DNA of 64,000 nucleotides from Hanleya hanleyi (taxonomy: Eukaryota; Mollusca; Polyplacophora; Lepidopleurida; Hanleyidae). The notes under the pieces are model-generated. The model was not told the origin of the DNA. It searched no databases and saw only the letters and a program-made list of their open reading frames with translations. The number at the start of each line of letters is the position of its first letter. The stretch's first letter is position 1. Positions 25,180 to 36,629 of this stretch are shown one piece after another. Both the position numbers and the translations under genes were made by a program. The stretch lies in assembly GCA_036873755.1 (NCBI GenBank), contig JAVTVY010018868.1, forward strand, positions 1 to 64,000, in the 5' to 3' direction.

Positions 25180-28100
25180 TCACAAGTCCAAGTAAGTGGT
25201 GCTCACACCATCGGCCAACACTTTCCGCTTCGGGTAAAAGAAAGTAAAGGCGTCTCGTTGCTGAATGTACGTCCGCATCTGGTGGTCCACCACCCGAAAT
25301 CCTCGGTTAGTGCCACTCGCACTGGCCTGGCTTTGCAGCACGTTCGAGTACAAGGCTTTGTCGATGTTGGGATCGCGCCGGCTCACCCCTTTGCAGCTAA
25401 ACTTATTTTCGTCTCCCCCGTAACAGTAATACGTCTTGGAGGAGAGACCAATCATAGCATCCCCACTCCACTCCAGCTTGAAGAGGCCCGGTGTACGCTT
25501 ATCGTACTGGTAATGGTCACGTCGAGGTAGCCACTGGTCCCGCTCCGCTTCATACTGGGTACGTAACTCCGGTTTCACCAGGGACTCCCAATCCGCATTA
25601 GAGACGGCCATGTAGGCCGAGTCCGTATCCATTTCCATGAGTTGCCAGTCTGATGTATTAAAATACACACCCATGAAATCATACAGAAACTGCAGCATCC
25701 TCAGCTTGGCCACCTGGTATACCATACATCCAATCTGCAGGGGTAGGTTGTAACGGATAGTCTTCTTGGCTGAAGTGACTTCATAGGTGTCGTCATCAAT
25801 GACGTCCACGGATCGAAACAGAGGAGAATTAACTTTTTTGCGGGCTTGGGCAGTAGTACAAATGTTCACGTTCACGTGCTTATCCTGGTTCGTGACTGTT
25901 TTTCCGTAATACCCATTGCCCGTCAACTTCCAAGATTCACCGATGATGGCCTGACTCGGGTCTTGATCACCTTGACGACGGGCCAACGTCACGATGTCGG
26001 CATTCTCCGCAAAACAGGCGTGGGGTACGTATTGTATCACTTGGTATATCTGGGTAATTTCCAAACCGTGGTTCATGTACCACTGCAGTAAGGGAGTGCC
26101 CAGCAAGATTTTCTCGGCCCACATACTACCAATCAACATCCGTCGAGGTTGAGGCAAACACTCGTGTTGCTCCGCATAGGCCCTCATGGTGTCCCCAATA
26201 TCATCCCGACCCACCAGCGTGTTCTTAAAGATGGGAGGACACTGGGCGAAGAGAGGCTTGAGAGTGTCGGGAACATGCAAATCACATTCGACAAAGCCGT
26301 AGAGGTCCCCAGAACGAATGGCGTCGAACATCTGTGGCAGACTCAGGAGTCGCCGACGACTCAACGGGTACTCGCGCTCTTTTAGGAAACGTCGTAAATG
26401 GGGCAGGGCCTGGCACATGGTGTGAAATTCACACTCCCACATTTCGATCAGCTGGTATCCTCTCTCTTTCACATAATCACCGTTCTCCACCACTTCTTCC
26501 CGTAATTCTTCCTGTGTTTTTCCACGTCGTTCGTTGAAGCGTCCAGCGCTGAAATGACATCCATGACCGTGCCAATAGCAAACGTAAAATTGGAATACGG
26601 TCGGTGTCCTACCCACCAGGGCAAACTCATCGACGGGGAGTCGACGATCTCCTATGCGCTTCTCTGTGGCGTTGGTTTGGTGTCGTATAGTAATTCCCCG
26701 TCGATAGGCTTCCCAATCCAACCACTGATCAGCCAGATGCTTGTAGGGCGTGCGTTGCGGTGTAAAATGCCGACCTCCCGCCAACCAACGTGTATAATGG
26801 CCACTGGGCATAGGTTGGGCCAGCGACCACAGGTACAAGGCATTGGCATCGAAACCGATGATCTTAGCACAGGGTTTTCCACTGGGGAGAGTAGTGACGT
26901 CCTTCTCGTGGTAACGGTGAAAAATAAGACTCGGTCCGCCCACAATGTTCTGCTTTAGACAATCATGCATGTCTGCATCTTTTTGCTGTATCAGCGAGAA
27001 GTACGTAGGACACGCTTGAAAAAGATGGCGAAGCGCCAGACCCGGTAAACTCAAGCACTCCTTGAAGATATCGACGTGCATCTCACGACGAAAGAGTTGA
27101 ACCATTTTCTCGGCCGCTTCCAGGAAAGGAACCACATCTAGGTTATTATACCATATGAGGAAATCTCGCAAGGTCTGCATATGTTGATCGTGCCATACCT
27201 GCTGTAGTTCCCGGTACGTGTCTTCGGGACATTCCACTTGCTTCAAATCATCAAAGAACGCATCCCGGGGTGGCAACTGTGTTTCCTTCAAACAGTCGAG
27301 CGTCGATATATACGTGTAAGGGAACTTCCCTTTGGTTTGTGCACAGTCATACGCCTTCACCCACTGATCATAGCTATAATTAGGAGCTAAGTAGTTCCGT
27401 ACATCCAGGAAATGGAGTGATGTGGTAGTGAGGGCCATATGATTATTGATCTTCTTGATGACGGACTTGAGGGTATTCGCCTGGGCCAAGTAGGGGTAAA
27501 GAAATTCCTTCACCATGTTCAAATCATATCGTCCCGAGTTGAAACCTAGCACCGGTAACTGGCCTAGATATTGTAGGAAGCGGCACTTTCAATTTCTCCG
27601 CATACGGTTTCGGTAAAGGCACATCCTGCGACTGCAGGGGCTGCGACTCCGGCTCCGACTCGGACTCGGACTCTTCATCGTCAATAAACGCTACACCCGG
27701 TATAGGAATCCGATCGTCCAGTTGGTCCAGTACGTCCTGGAACTTGGACACCAATAGTTCTGTACTAGCCGCACTGACTTCCTCTAAATACTCCATCATG
27801 CGGGTGATCAACTCATGGGAATCCCCAGTGGACACGAAACATACCGGTGCAGCGTCATAGCCAGGTACGTTGCTCGAAATACTCACACTCAGGGGAATAT
27901 GGCGCTGCGTCCACTGCGTTTTCGCCGAAAACATGTCCATGGGCTCCAACAGGGCCTCAAAATCGTAACACGCCCGGTAGGGAAAATAACGATCCTGCTC
28001 CGGTATGATGAGACCCTCATCGGCCAGTTCCTGGAAAATAGTAGGCGTATTATGATACACACCACCTGTATATACTCGCTTCACCACGTTCGTACAGATT

Positions 28101-29084
28101 TTCTCGTGGCGATGTAGGTCAGCAGAAAGTTTAAACACCCGATGGCATTGGGCACAACTGTAAGACTGGGCGTACTGGCTCATATTGTAGATCAGCGAAA
28201 AATGACTCACGCCATTGTCGTCGAACACATTGACTTTCATCGTAGCAGCATACCGTTCTGTTGAACGACGAACCAATTCAGCCACAAATGTATCCTCCTC
28301 GCATCGTAATCGGTATACAAAGATATTGATGTTGAACAGTGTTTCCACGTCATCCAAATTCTTGAACGGAACTCCACGGAAGTGCCGCTTATCCAAGTCT
28401 TGCTGCTGTAAATACTGTTCCCAATAGACATTGGCCACTCTGTCACAAGCCCGGGGGTTACACTCGTCCACATGCACGGCCAAACACCGAAACAGACATT
28501 TCCGGTCTTTGTAGGACCCCTTTATCCCTCCTGTTAATGCATACAGGCCGTGTCGATGAAGCAACCAGGTAGTACTACAGGAGCACCGATAGGATGATCT
28601 CTCATTTTCGTGACGAAAAATGTGACGTTGGTCACCATTTCCACAAGCCATTGGGTATTGGGGCGTTGCAACCGGGCCCATTCCAATGGATCCAACGTAG
28701 TCAATTGGTCGATGAGTGGCTCCAGAGAAATCGCATCCGTCACCGTGAACGGCCGGTCAAACACATAGGTATTATTGCTGGGATAATAATACCGCACCTG
28801 GTCCGTCTCCTTGTGCCGTAAAATGTACCCGAATGTCATATTCAACTTGAACGCTGTCACCTGATCTGTGAAAATGTTCTCGCATAGGTAGACAAATACG
28901 TGAGGTCCTGCAGTCGATAGTTATACAAGTCCAATAGACGACGGTCACGGCGAAAACAATGGCGTATGGTAGCCCAGTGACGTCGATAAATGTCCCTGAC
29001 ACGCTCGTCTTCAGGCAAGACTTCAACGGAGGTGCTGCTGGGTCCCAGGGAAAATCTTCTCCACGTCTCATGCTTTCGTCTCAT
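25180..29084 (-). pseudogene. PolB: Protein-primed DNA polymerase B, three frameshifts
   Basis: The start is near 29084, at the right TIR edge. Frames change near 28857, about 28545 and about 27555. Segments: 29084-28857, 28860-28534, 28681-27524 and 27552-25180 (790 aa). The N-terminal part has a CLFRCLAVH segment with KGSYKDRK and a C2H2-like C-x2-C...H-x3-H-x3-C (SCAQCHRVF...HRHEKIC). 3'-5' exonuclease motifs: YDFEALLEP (Exo I, Asp-Glu) and GFNSGRYDLN (Exo II). Polymerase motifs: FDANALYLW (A), LTGNGYYGK (B) and MEMDTDSAYM (C, Asp-Thr-Asp). Terminal YLDL. It would replicate the linear element using a terminal protein. The long 3' part is intact; the lesions are single-base indels in the N-terminal third. 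Confidence 0.93.
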
Positions 29085-29626
29085 ACAAGCGGGTAGGCAA
29101 GCAGGCAGGCAGGCAGGACAGGCAGGACAGACAGGTAGGCAGGCTGGTAGTGCAATGAATACACCCCACCCCCTAAAAATCGCCTCCTTTTATACGTTTT
29201 TCTACAATCCGCCATTTTGGTCCCACCACCACCACCACCCACACTGGCCGCCATTTTGGTCCCACCACCACCACCACCCACAAGCCGCCATTTTGGTCCC
29301 ACCACCACCACCACCACCCACACTGGCCGCCATTTTGGTCCGATCACCACCACCTCCCACAGGCCGCCATTTTGGTCCCACCACCACCACCACCCACACT
29401 GGCCGCCATTTTGGTCCCACCACCACCACCACCCACACTGGCCGCCATTTTGGTCCCACCACCACCACCTCCCACAGGCCGCCATTTTGGTCCCACCACC
29501 ACCACCACCCACACTGGCCGCCATTTTGGTCCCACCACCATCACCGCCCACACTTGCACTCAGTGACCCCTGTGACGTCATCAGTTGCACTAAGGTCAAA
29601 GGTCAAGTTATGTATTGTATACTACT
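29080..29626 (-). repeat. Right terminal inverted repeat
   Basis: Reverse complement of the left TIR (8966-9660) with a shorter TGCC tract (29090-29150). In order from the terminus: DR1-like site 29593-29605, CRE 29573-29580, nine YY1-like units 29553-29210 and TATA box 29194-29188. Transcription from it runs on the - strand into PolB, whose first ATG is the CTTGTATGAG at the TIR edge. Confidence 0.93.
29210..29553 (-). promoter_or_regulatory. Nine-copy YY1-like motif array (right TIR)
   Basis: On the - strand nine (GGT)n-GGGACCAAAATGGCGGCC units, with the same irregular sixth unit from the terminus (ATCGGACC) as in the left array. It lies upstream of the PolB TATA box. Confidence 0.75.
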
Positions 29627-29632
29627 GCTGTC
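29627..29632. repeat. Target-site duplication, right (GCTGTC)
   Basis: Exact repeat of 8960-8965, directly after the terminus GTATACTACT. Confidence 0.93.
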
Positions 29633-30214
29633 AATATCTTGGCCATTCTTCAATAGCATGGAACGAAGTATAAATGTTTTCCTGAATTTCACAGTAGCGC
29701 TGATGCAGCTCAATTCATTTCCATATGTCATGATATAAAAAAAAATCCATTTTAGTTATGACTGTACAGTTCTCTTAGAACAACATTACTCCATAGGAAT
29801 TATTCTCATATAAAAATCTCCATTATTCATTGGCCAACATTTAGTGTGCTTTCGGTTCACACTTTATGTCAGAATCACGAGGCAATGCATACAATAACCA
29901 AGTCCGGGGACAACAATATGTCCAGACATGTGCCTTTTCAACGACACAAAGACATAGGACAACAGTTCCCACATGAAGTATCGACCGTGCTTTCCCTTCC
30001 AAGATTTAGCTGTCACATCTTGACAGGGACAATAGTAATCAATGGAGACTGTCAAAGTGTATCTACTGCATCTAATACTTACAGTAGCATGAGGGGAATT
30101 CTGTTGGGATTGGCCTTAAACATCCTATCGGATACACAATCTTAGCAGTTTCTGAAAATGTAAAAAGCATTGACCATATCTACAACACCTGAAGTGGACC
30201 TGCACTTTTGACTC
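29633..30214. other. Host DNA right of the Polinton, no gene recognised
   Basis: Short ORF at 29846-30145 without recognisable motif. Nothing supportable. Confidence 0.4.
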
Positions 30215-31118
30215 CTGACGATCAAATATATTACACAATGCAGCGATCATGTAACAAGAACAAAATTTTCATCCGCTCATCTGTCAAACCTCCTTTCATC
30301 ATACGCTCAAGGGTGGGCGCCCATCTCTCCTTCCAAAACAAGGTCTGGGAAACATCGGCTACCTTCATTAGATATTGTAGCAATGCATTCACGTCCTGCG
30401 TAAATGCTTCGTTAAATCTGTAACGAGAGTAAAACATATATTTTTATAGAGAAAAATTTCATATCCGCAGCTGGCATATTGAAAAAGGGGTCTATCTCAC
30501 CATACCAGGTTGCATCGTGAAACGAGCTGCTTGCTCAAGCTCGTATAACAGGTCTGTCATCCGCTCTGGCCATCTTCCGGTCTTCATCGGACCTTTGGCA
30601 AGCTCAGTGACCACATAATATTCCTAGATTCTCACCAATCTGATATGAATCGGGAATTAATCATCTGTTACGATCACGTAGCCTCTGTTTCTCTCTGTCG
30701 ATAAGTCAGTTGCATAATCAACTCGACCGTACCGGTACTGTAGATCGTACATATCATGTTGATATGGCTCAAACCACCAATTTCACCGTAAAGTTATGCT
30801 GTAATTGTTGCCGTCTCGTTTACATAGGAACTCCTAGCCATAGGAACTCATTTTCGAATATTCCGTCTTTCCGTATTGTAGGGCCCACTTTATTTGATCC
30901 AGCCCATCCAGTATTTGCAATTTATTTCCTGTATGTTTCCAGAAAAAAATCTGCCTTGATTTTCTGCACCTCTTTAGTCGTCTGTGCGAACTCAGCACTT
31001 AACTGTCTGATATTTTCCTCCACGGATATCTCTTCTTTGACGAAGTGACTTCTCTTAAAATTTTTCATCCAGTTTAGAACTGATGTTGGGGTTTTTTCCG
31101 TATCAGGCTTGGCTAGTA
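30215..31118 (-). other. Possible exons of an unrecognised - strand gene
   Basis: Three open segments on the - strand look coding. 30437-30231 (FNEAFTQDVNALLQYLMKV onward) is preceded by a good acceptor (TTTTACTCTCGTTACAG). About 30620-30490 includes LAKGPMKTGRWPERMTDLLYEL. About 31118-30926 includes SVLNWMKNFKRS and QLSAEFAQTTKEVQKIKADF and ends in TAA. The donor and acceptor phases I can find for the first two do not match, so a joined gene is not demonstrated. I do not recognise the protein. It could be a host gene remnant or part of an element associated with the repeat at 31190. Confidence 0.25.
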
Positions 31119-31189
31119 GTATGGCACTTCACAGCTATTGCAGTCCACTTCGAATAATATTTGTGCCAAGCGGTTACGAAAAAAGCTGA

Positions 31190-31384
31190 GTTAAATTAAG
31201 CATTCGTTGTAGCATCGACGTGTACCGTAGACGAGAATGGTTAAACAGAGACTCTCTCTCCCTTGTAAAACACAAGGCGCTCGACTGAACACAGTTCACA
31301 GTCGGAGCTATACTCACGTCTTACACCCCATGGAGAAAAAAAGTTTCCTTTTAATTCATTCCATTCAACCAAATGAAACTATAT
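31190..31384 (+). repeat. Repeat shared with 4272-4470
   Basis: Nearly identical to 4272-4470 (see there). In this copy the TATA-like box is changed to TGTAAAAC. Confidence 0.65.
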
Positions 31385-31439
31385 TGATCTCCAGTACCAG
31401 TCACAGAACGGGATCTTATCGTATATCATAATAAACTAA

Positions 31440-34102
31440 CTGAAATTTTCCTGCAATTCGATTAAAATAAATTTATATTTAATAGCCATTTAGTGTAAAC
31501 AAAGTTATTAATATATATTGGCGACACAATAAACACCGGGTTTATTAGTGTGTCCATATTACATACATAATACTATATATACAAAATTAGCGATAAAAAG
31601 GATAGTGATGATACAGTGTGGAACATGTTAGACATTTAAGAAATTAGAATAGAAGTTTGGCTTATAAAATCTAAATGAAATAAATATCAATCTATAAATA
31701 AAGTTTAAAAAAGGAAAAAGAGAAAAAATACAAACATCATAAGTTTGATATTACACCTTTGATGAACGATTTATAAAACAATATTTGGTACAGAAAACAA
31801 TTGTCTCAAGTTGCTGCTACGAAAATTCCCACCGAATTACGGATTTTAGTATAGCCAATTTCTAACTTGATATAGAGTTTCTGTTTCCATTCATAATTGT
31901 TTCGTAAATCTACAGTTGCAAATATAGCTCAACCTAAAATTCTCGCAAACTGATTAGACAATCGCAAAAACAGCAAAAATCGGTGATTTTCAGGCTGAAT
32001 TTTGACGTCGCGGCTACCAGCTGGCATGCTATAACATTGATGGACCGGCGTCATCGTGCCAGTAATATAAAAAAGTAACTTGCAAATCGCCTATTACGCG
32101 ATTCATGGAGAATTGTTTGAAGGATTTTCTTGATATATTGGAATACAATTGCCTGCTGAGAATTCAGCTACCCAGCAGAATTTCGCATTTGCGCCAAAAC
32201 AATTCTCCGAATTATCGATTAATATCGATCAGTAGTGATAAAACGGTCATCCTGGTGTGGTAATAGAACTTCATGCTTTCAGTGAGACACCAAACCACCA
32301 GCAATAGATGTCTTCACTCTACTCGACCATCTATAACTTCCTCTGGACTCCGATCACCGCCAAATAAGGAATTCGAGTCTTCTTGGGCGACAGTATTCAT
32401 AGTTAACCGTTCAACATGTGTTTCACTCAGAGATCACCTTAACAGTAATATCTGTGAGAACCTAGAGACCCTATTTGGATTCCCATGGAGTAGCTTTCTA
32501 TACTAATCACGCTCTAGCCATAACACTTGTGTGTACTTATATAGGTGTGCTTACTAGATATAACTCTAACATATTGCTACATTGGTGGATATCTGGTCGG
32601 TCTACATAGCTTTGGCTAAAATATTCAGTCTGATATTCGGGTTACTGAAATGGTTTCAATTACCAGCACACAGTGCGGCCAGATCAGTTAAGCTCTGATT
32701 TTATATGATCCACGTGAAGTATATAGAGAGTTACCGTATATTATAAATATAGGATGGCTTCATTTCGTCTGCATAGAAATATATCGAGCTTGGATGATGC
32801 TACAGAACACTTATATTCCCGTTTGCGCCAAATCATTCAAATGTGACAGCTTAGAACAAACCAATCAGCTGTGCCTCCTTCAGCGACTTGGCACAAGTCA
32901 GCGTTTCGCTGTCCACTTCCTCTGGAGTCACAGAACCGATACGCATGTGAGATACAGCTAGACCTAACGCCGCCTGACAGCGTCTTTTCTCAAAGAGAAG
33001 CAGCTAAATACCATAAGTTTGTCATTTTCTATATAATAGATACATCCCGTAAGTATCCGAAACGCTGCTCTGAACGTACATAACATGTGTGCATTATCAG
33101 GCAGGTGGTGGATTGAAACACGTCAGGAACGTGGGTGTGTTTATGGACAATTCCTCACCCATATGCTCGTGTTTATTGGGAGTTTTGTCTTCAGCACAGT
33201 ATTTATACCATAATTAAGCGAGTTGTCTCAAAGGCGATTCAGCATTTCGACCGGGAGTAAACGATTCTCAGAACATTAACCTAACTTTTCCTTGAGTGCA
33301 AATTTAATTTTGTCATTTTCTAAATTAAACGTAACATTAAAAGGGTGGTGGAAAACGATGCCGGCGTACTGACAAGAAGTCATATGACCCCACAGAAAAA
33401 TATACGGACTGCATAATCAATCTTGTGATGATTTGTATCCCAACTACGCTTTTATTGTTGATGTTTACGTGGACCTCTTGCATGACATGATCACACGGTC
33501 TCTATCACCGGCTTGAGCGGTATTAGATTCAAATATTCCAGAGCGATGATGTAGTAGCCCTTTAAGCCATCTGTTGCGAAATGATCCATGTCACCGCCAA
33601 AATAAATACCTGTGAGGCCCGACGCCGATGAAGCGTTTCATTCTCCGTCGTGTTTACAGGTCACAAAACTACAGTCACAATGATTTGTGCAGATGGCACC
33701 AATCCACTACTTCAAGAGACAGTTATTTTAAAACCCTGAGATCAAGGGCTGCAAAGTTCTTAGACCATACGGCAAGTTAGTATACTTAAGCTAACTGAAA
33801 CATTTCTTTCGTACATGATATTTCATTTTGGCACTCCAAACCGCAACTCATGGGAGACAAAAATTCACTAAACCGCACCAGGTTCTTCCTTCGTTCATTA
33901 TCACATTCTTTGCATTATTTCCAAGAGGATTAGCATTTCATGCAATCAGACATAAGCTAGATATTGTAATGTTTTTATCGTCAATCCGAATTACTGACAA
34001 ATACAACTTGATCCAAGATCAGAGGACACTGCACATCGACCACTTCACTGGAGTGGCTTGTGACATGATTTGGGTGATTTCCAAATATATGAACGTTTTC
34101 AA
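31440..34102. other. No gene; diverged repeats related to 56.6-57.3 kb and 54.4-54.6 kb
   Basis: 31500-31640 and 31830-32060 share short ordered blocks with 56645-56770 and 56990-57290 (for example TTAGCGATAAA..GGATA, ATAATTGTTT(C/A)GTAAATCTA). 33345-33540 resembles 54400-54620. Apart from these diverged repeats I see no ORF with a recognisable domain. Confidence 0.4.
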
Positions 34103-34508
34103 TAACAAGCGTCTGGTCCGTCATTCAGAATTCAGCCGTCGTCCATTATCGAATATCCGCGTCCATAATCCAAAGACCGTTTCCATGTTCCATAAAACAG
34201 CATTAGCACCAAATTCAAAAAAGGCAGTCATAGTATACATAAACATAGGCTAATTTCCTGCAAGAGAGAAGCGGTCAACAGTTTTCAACGATGCCGGCAA
34301 GACATCATGATGTTCCAAAATATCAAATCCGTATCGTTGTAAAGTCGTCGTCTGGAGAATGATGTATCTTAGTCACGCTTTGAGTGTGACTGTTCATATC
34401 AGCACCATGGAGATCTTGAAGTACATGAGTCCATACGGCCTCTAGCCCCGGGTTAAGCTGAATTAGACACAAGTTATGAAACGTAACGCCATAGATCTTG
34501 CACGCTAG
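34103..34508 (-). mobile_element. 3' fragment of the Penelope-like RT family
   Basis: Matches the 3' UTR of the 5787-7900 copy from ACAAGCGTCTGGTCCGTCAT to CATAGATCTTGCACGCTA, and stops just inside the coding 3' end. A typical 5'-truncated insertion. Confidence 0.7.
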
Positions 34509-35619
34509 TGTCCAGAAATAGACGAGCGGCGATTTGCAAAAAACGCCTTATTTTAGGAGTAAAATGCACCCTCCGTACACACGGCCACAGCCTTTGTCAT
34601 TTGAAAGCTTATTTAATGTATTTTTTTGTTAGACCGGTTGTGGTCTTGAAAGATATTGCCGTAAGGTAAAAAATCCATTCAAACGAACCAATATCGAGTG
34701 TTATCGAGTCACGATAAAGTCACGAAAGAATCACGAAAAAAGAAAGGAGTGGGTTTGCTTAAGTGTTAATAACTTTATTCATTTTACACCAATGCACAGT
34801 ACTGAGGTACCAATTTTCTCTCCATTAAACAGGGAATCGATTGATAACAGTTTTGTTAAGCTATCGTGAATCATGACGTCACTCGGGGGTCCTTTCCAAA
34901 TCCCCAATGAAGTATTTTCTAAAAACACAATTATGGTTTCTTTACTAAGTTATTCAATGTAATGAAATTCACATAATTATGTCATAATTATTGCCACAGG
35001 TACTGTGTATCATTGCATGAAAAACTACAGGCTATACAAGGTTTCTCACTACCATAGAGAATAGAATATGTGAACAGGAAATATCTGTCAAAATTATACA
35101 TTTTCGATGTCTACTAAGCGTTTATCTATATTTTCAAACATCTGATTCAATACTTGATAAAAATGTTTTATGACTTTATATGTATATTTTAATGATTTCT
35201 TTTATCTCTTGTTAAATTTAAAGAAATATCAAAGGTTATCTTCTTGATTATCGTTGTGGGCTGGGGAGGGTGTCATCTCATAATTACTATTGCAATTTAC
35301 ATGTTTTTCCACAGTATGTTCTTGGTAATCTACCACTTTTAATAAGATTTGTGCATACAGTGTTCTATAAATTACTCTTTTCAGGTCAATGATTTCCCAT
35401 CTCTTGAAAATTGCAAAACTATTTAAGGGTAGGGTTTAATATCACACAGGAAAATGCCCACAAACATACCCACTCTCCAGATATGTTCTGACCCTACAAC
35501 AGTCTGAGTATAGGACATCACTATGTATTCATGTACCTCAAAGCACTTGTTTCGGATATTTTGGGGAGTATATTTTTTGTATATCCCAAGAATAACTCTC
35601 AACAAGCGCCAAGCCTAAT
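34509..35619. other. No gene recognised
   Basis: AT-rich DNA without recognisable ORFs, adjoining the truncated 5' junction of the element fragment at 34508. Confidence 0.4.
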
Positions 35620-35975
35620 CATCAATACAATTAATATTAATGATATATAATCTCCAATATTATGTTCTAGCTTGTTCGCACATATGTGCTGGTATACACT
35701 ATTATTACGGTTTGTTGATGCTGTCAGGGCAGAATTATCGCTTCTAGTGAAGTTTCTCCTATAGCGCTGTTTAATAGCGCTGTTTCTTCTAATGTCGTTT
35801 GTAGTTTCCAAGATCCATAAGGTCCAAGTTCTGTACAGAATTATGACATTTTTTCATCAAATGTGTCAGGACAGAGTTCTCGCTTCTGAAGTTCTGTAGG
35901 TATTGAAATATATCAATCTCAATTCGAGATTTATCTGCTTTGACGCATTTCATATGTATGCTGTTTCGTTCAAAG
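35620..35975. repeat. Repeat inverted at 44190-44530
   Basis: Blocks such as TATATAATCTCCAATATTAT and CAGGGCAGAATTATCGCTTCTAG recur as reverse complements at 44440-44500, and TGTCAGGACAGA.TTCTCGCTTCTGAAGTTCTGTAGGTATTGAAA recurs directly at about 43620-43870. A noncoding dispersed repeat that often adjoins the RT family. Confidence 0.55.
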
Positions 35976-35984
35976 TCTTTAATG

Positions 35985-36500
35985 AACTTGTACAAAAGGG
36001 CCTCCACTCAAATTTTCTCAAATTTGACGATAAATATCGCATGCTGATAGCAAAGTACGAGCGTAGCGTGCCAGATCTATGGCGGTGCGTTTCGTAACTT
36101 GTGTCTAATTCCGCTTTAACCGGGGCTAGGGGCCGCATGAACCTATGTATTTCAATATCCTCATAGTTTTCATATGAACAGTCACAATCAAAGCGTGATT
36201 GAGATAAATGATACTCTAGATAACGAATTTACAACGTATATCATATGGATTAAGAACACTGTTCATCGATACGGCTTTGATATTTTTAGAACATCGTGAT
36301 GTCTTGCTGGCATCATTGAAAACTGTTGATTGCTTCTGCCTTGCAGGAAATCAGCCTAGTTTTACATATATTATGATATATCCTTTTCATTTAGCGTCAA
36401 TGTTATTATATGAATTATGCGATTGGATTATGGACGCGGAAATTCTTTAATGGACGACGGCTGAATAGTGGATGACGGACAAGACGCTTGTATTCCAAAG
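35985..36500 (+). mobile_element. 3' fragment of the Penelope-like RT family (+ strand)
   Basis: Starts in the last coding residues (KFDDKYRMLIAKYERSVPDLWR at about 36025-36090) and runs through the family 3' UTR to GACGGACAAGACGCTTGTA. 5'-truncated. Confidence 0.7.
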
Positions 36501-36534
36501 TTTCCAAGATCGATAAGGTGCATGTTTTGTACAG

Positions 36535-36629
36535 TTACAAGCGTCTGGTCCGTCATTCATAATTCAGCCGTCGCCCATTAGAGAATATCCGCGTCCATAA
36601 TCCAAAGACCTATTCCATATTCCATATAA
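36535..36629 (-). mobile_element. Penelope-like RT copy, 3' tail split by a DNA transposon
   Basis: TTACAAGCGTCTGGTCCGTC to CCATATAA, then interrupted. The sequence resumes at 41685 with TAACAGTATTAGCACC, exactly the continuation seen in the intact 5787-7900 copy. Confidence 0.8.

Larger units (their letters stand above)
8966..29626. mobile_element. Full-length Polinton/Maverick (adintovirus-like) element, 20.66 kb
   Basis: The boundaries are set by inverted termini (5'-AGTAGTATACAATACAT at both ends) and a perfect 6-bp duplication. The cargo is the diagnostic set: retrovirus-like integrase with chromodomain, protein-primed DNA polymerase B, A32-type ATPase, adenain-like protease, minor capsid and double-jelly-roll major capsid. 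Gene order: CARD-PC4 (+), RING (-), RING (+), RING-related (-), PC4-like pseudogene (+), PC4-like (+), integrase, membrane protein, ATPase, hydrophobic protein, basic protein, penton, pX-like, major capsid, protease (all +), tRNA-Leu (-), PolB (-). The TIRs are nearly identical, which suggests a fairly recent insertion. Yet PolB, penton, CARD-PC4, one PC4 gene, the basic protein and the RING genes carry stops or frameshifts. Single-base frameshifts in repeats could partly be assembly errors; the two in-frame stops are less likely to be. Confidence 0.96.

Noticed and set aside
25846..26958. + strand ORFs inside PolB (up to 134 aa)
   Set aside because: Antisense to a clearly conserved polymerase domain, with no promoter or known motif.
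28990..29738. Long + strand ORFs in the right TIR (up to 227 aa)
   Set aside because: Same array artefact, antisense to the PolB promoter.
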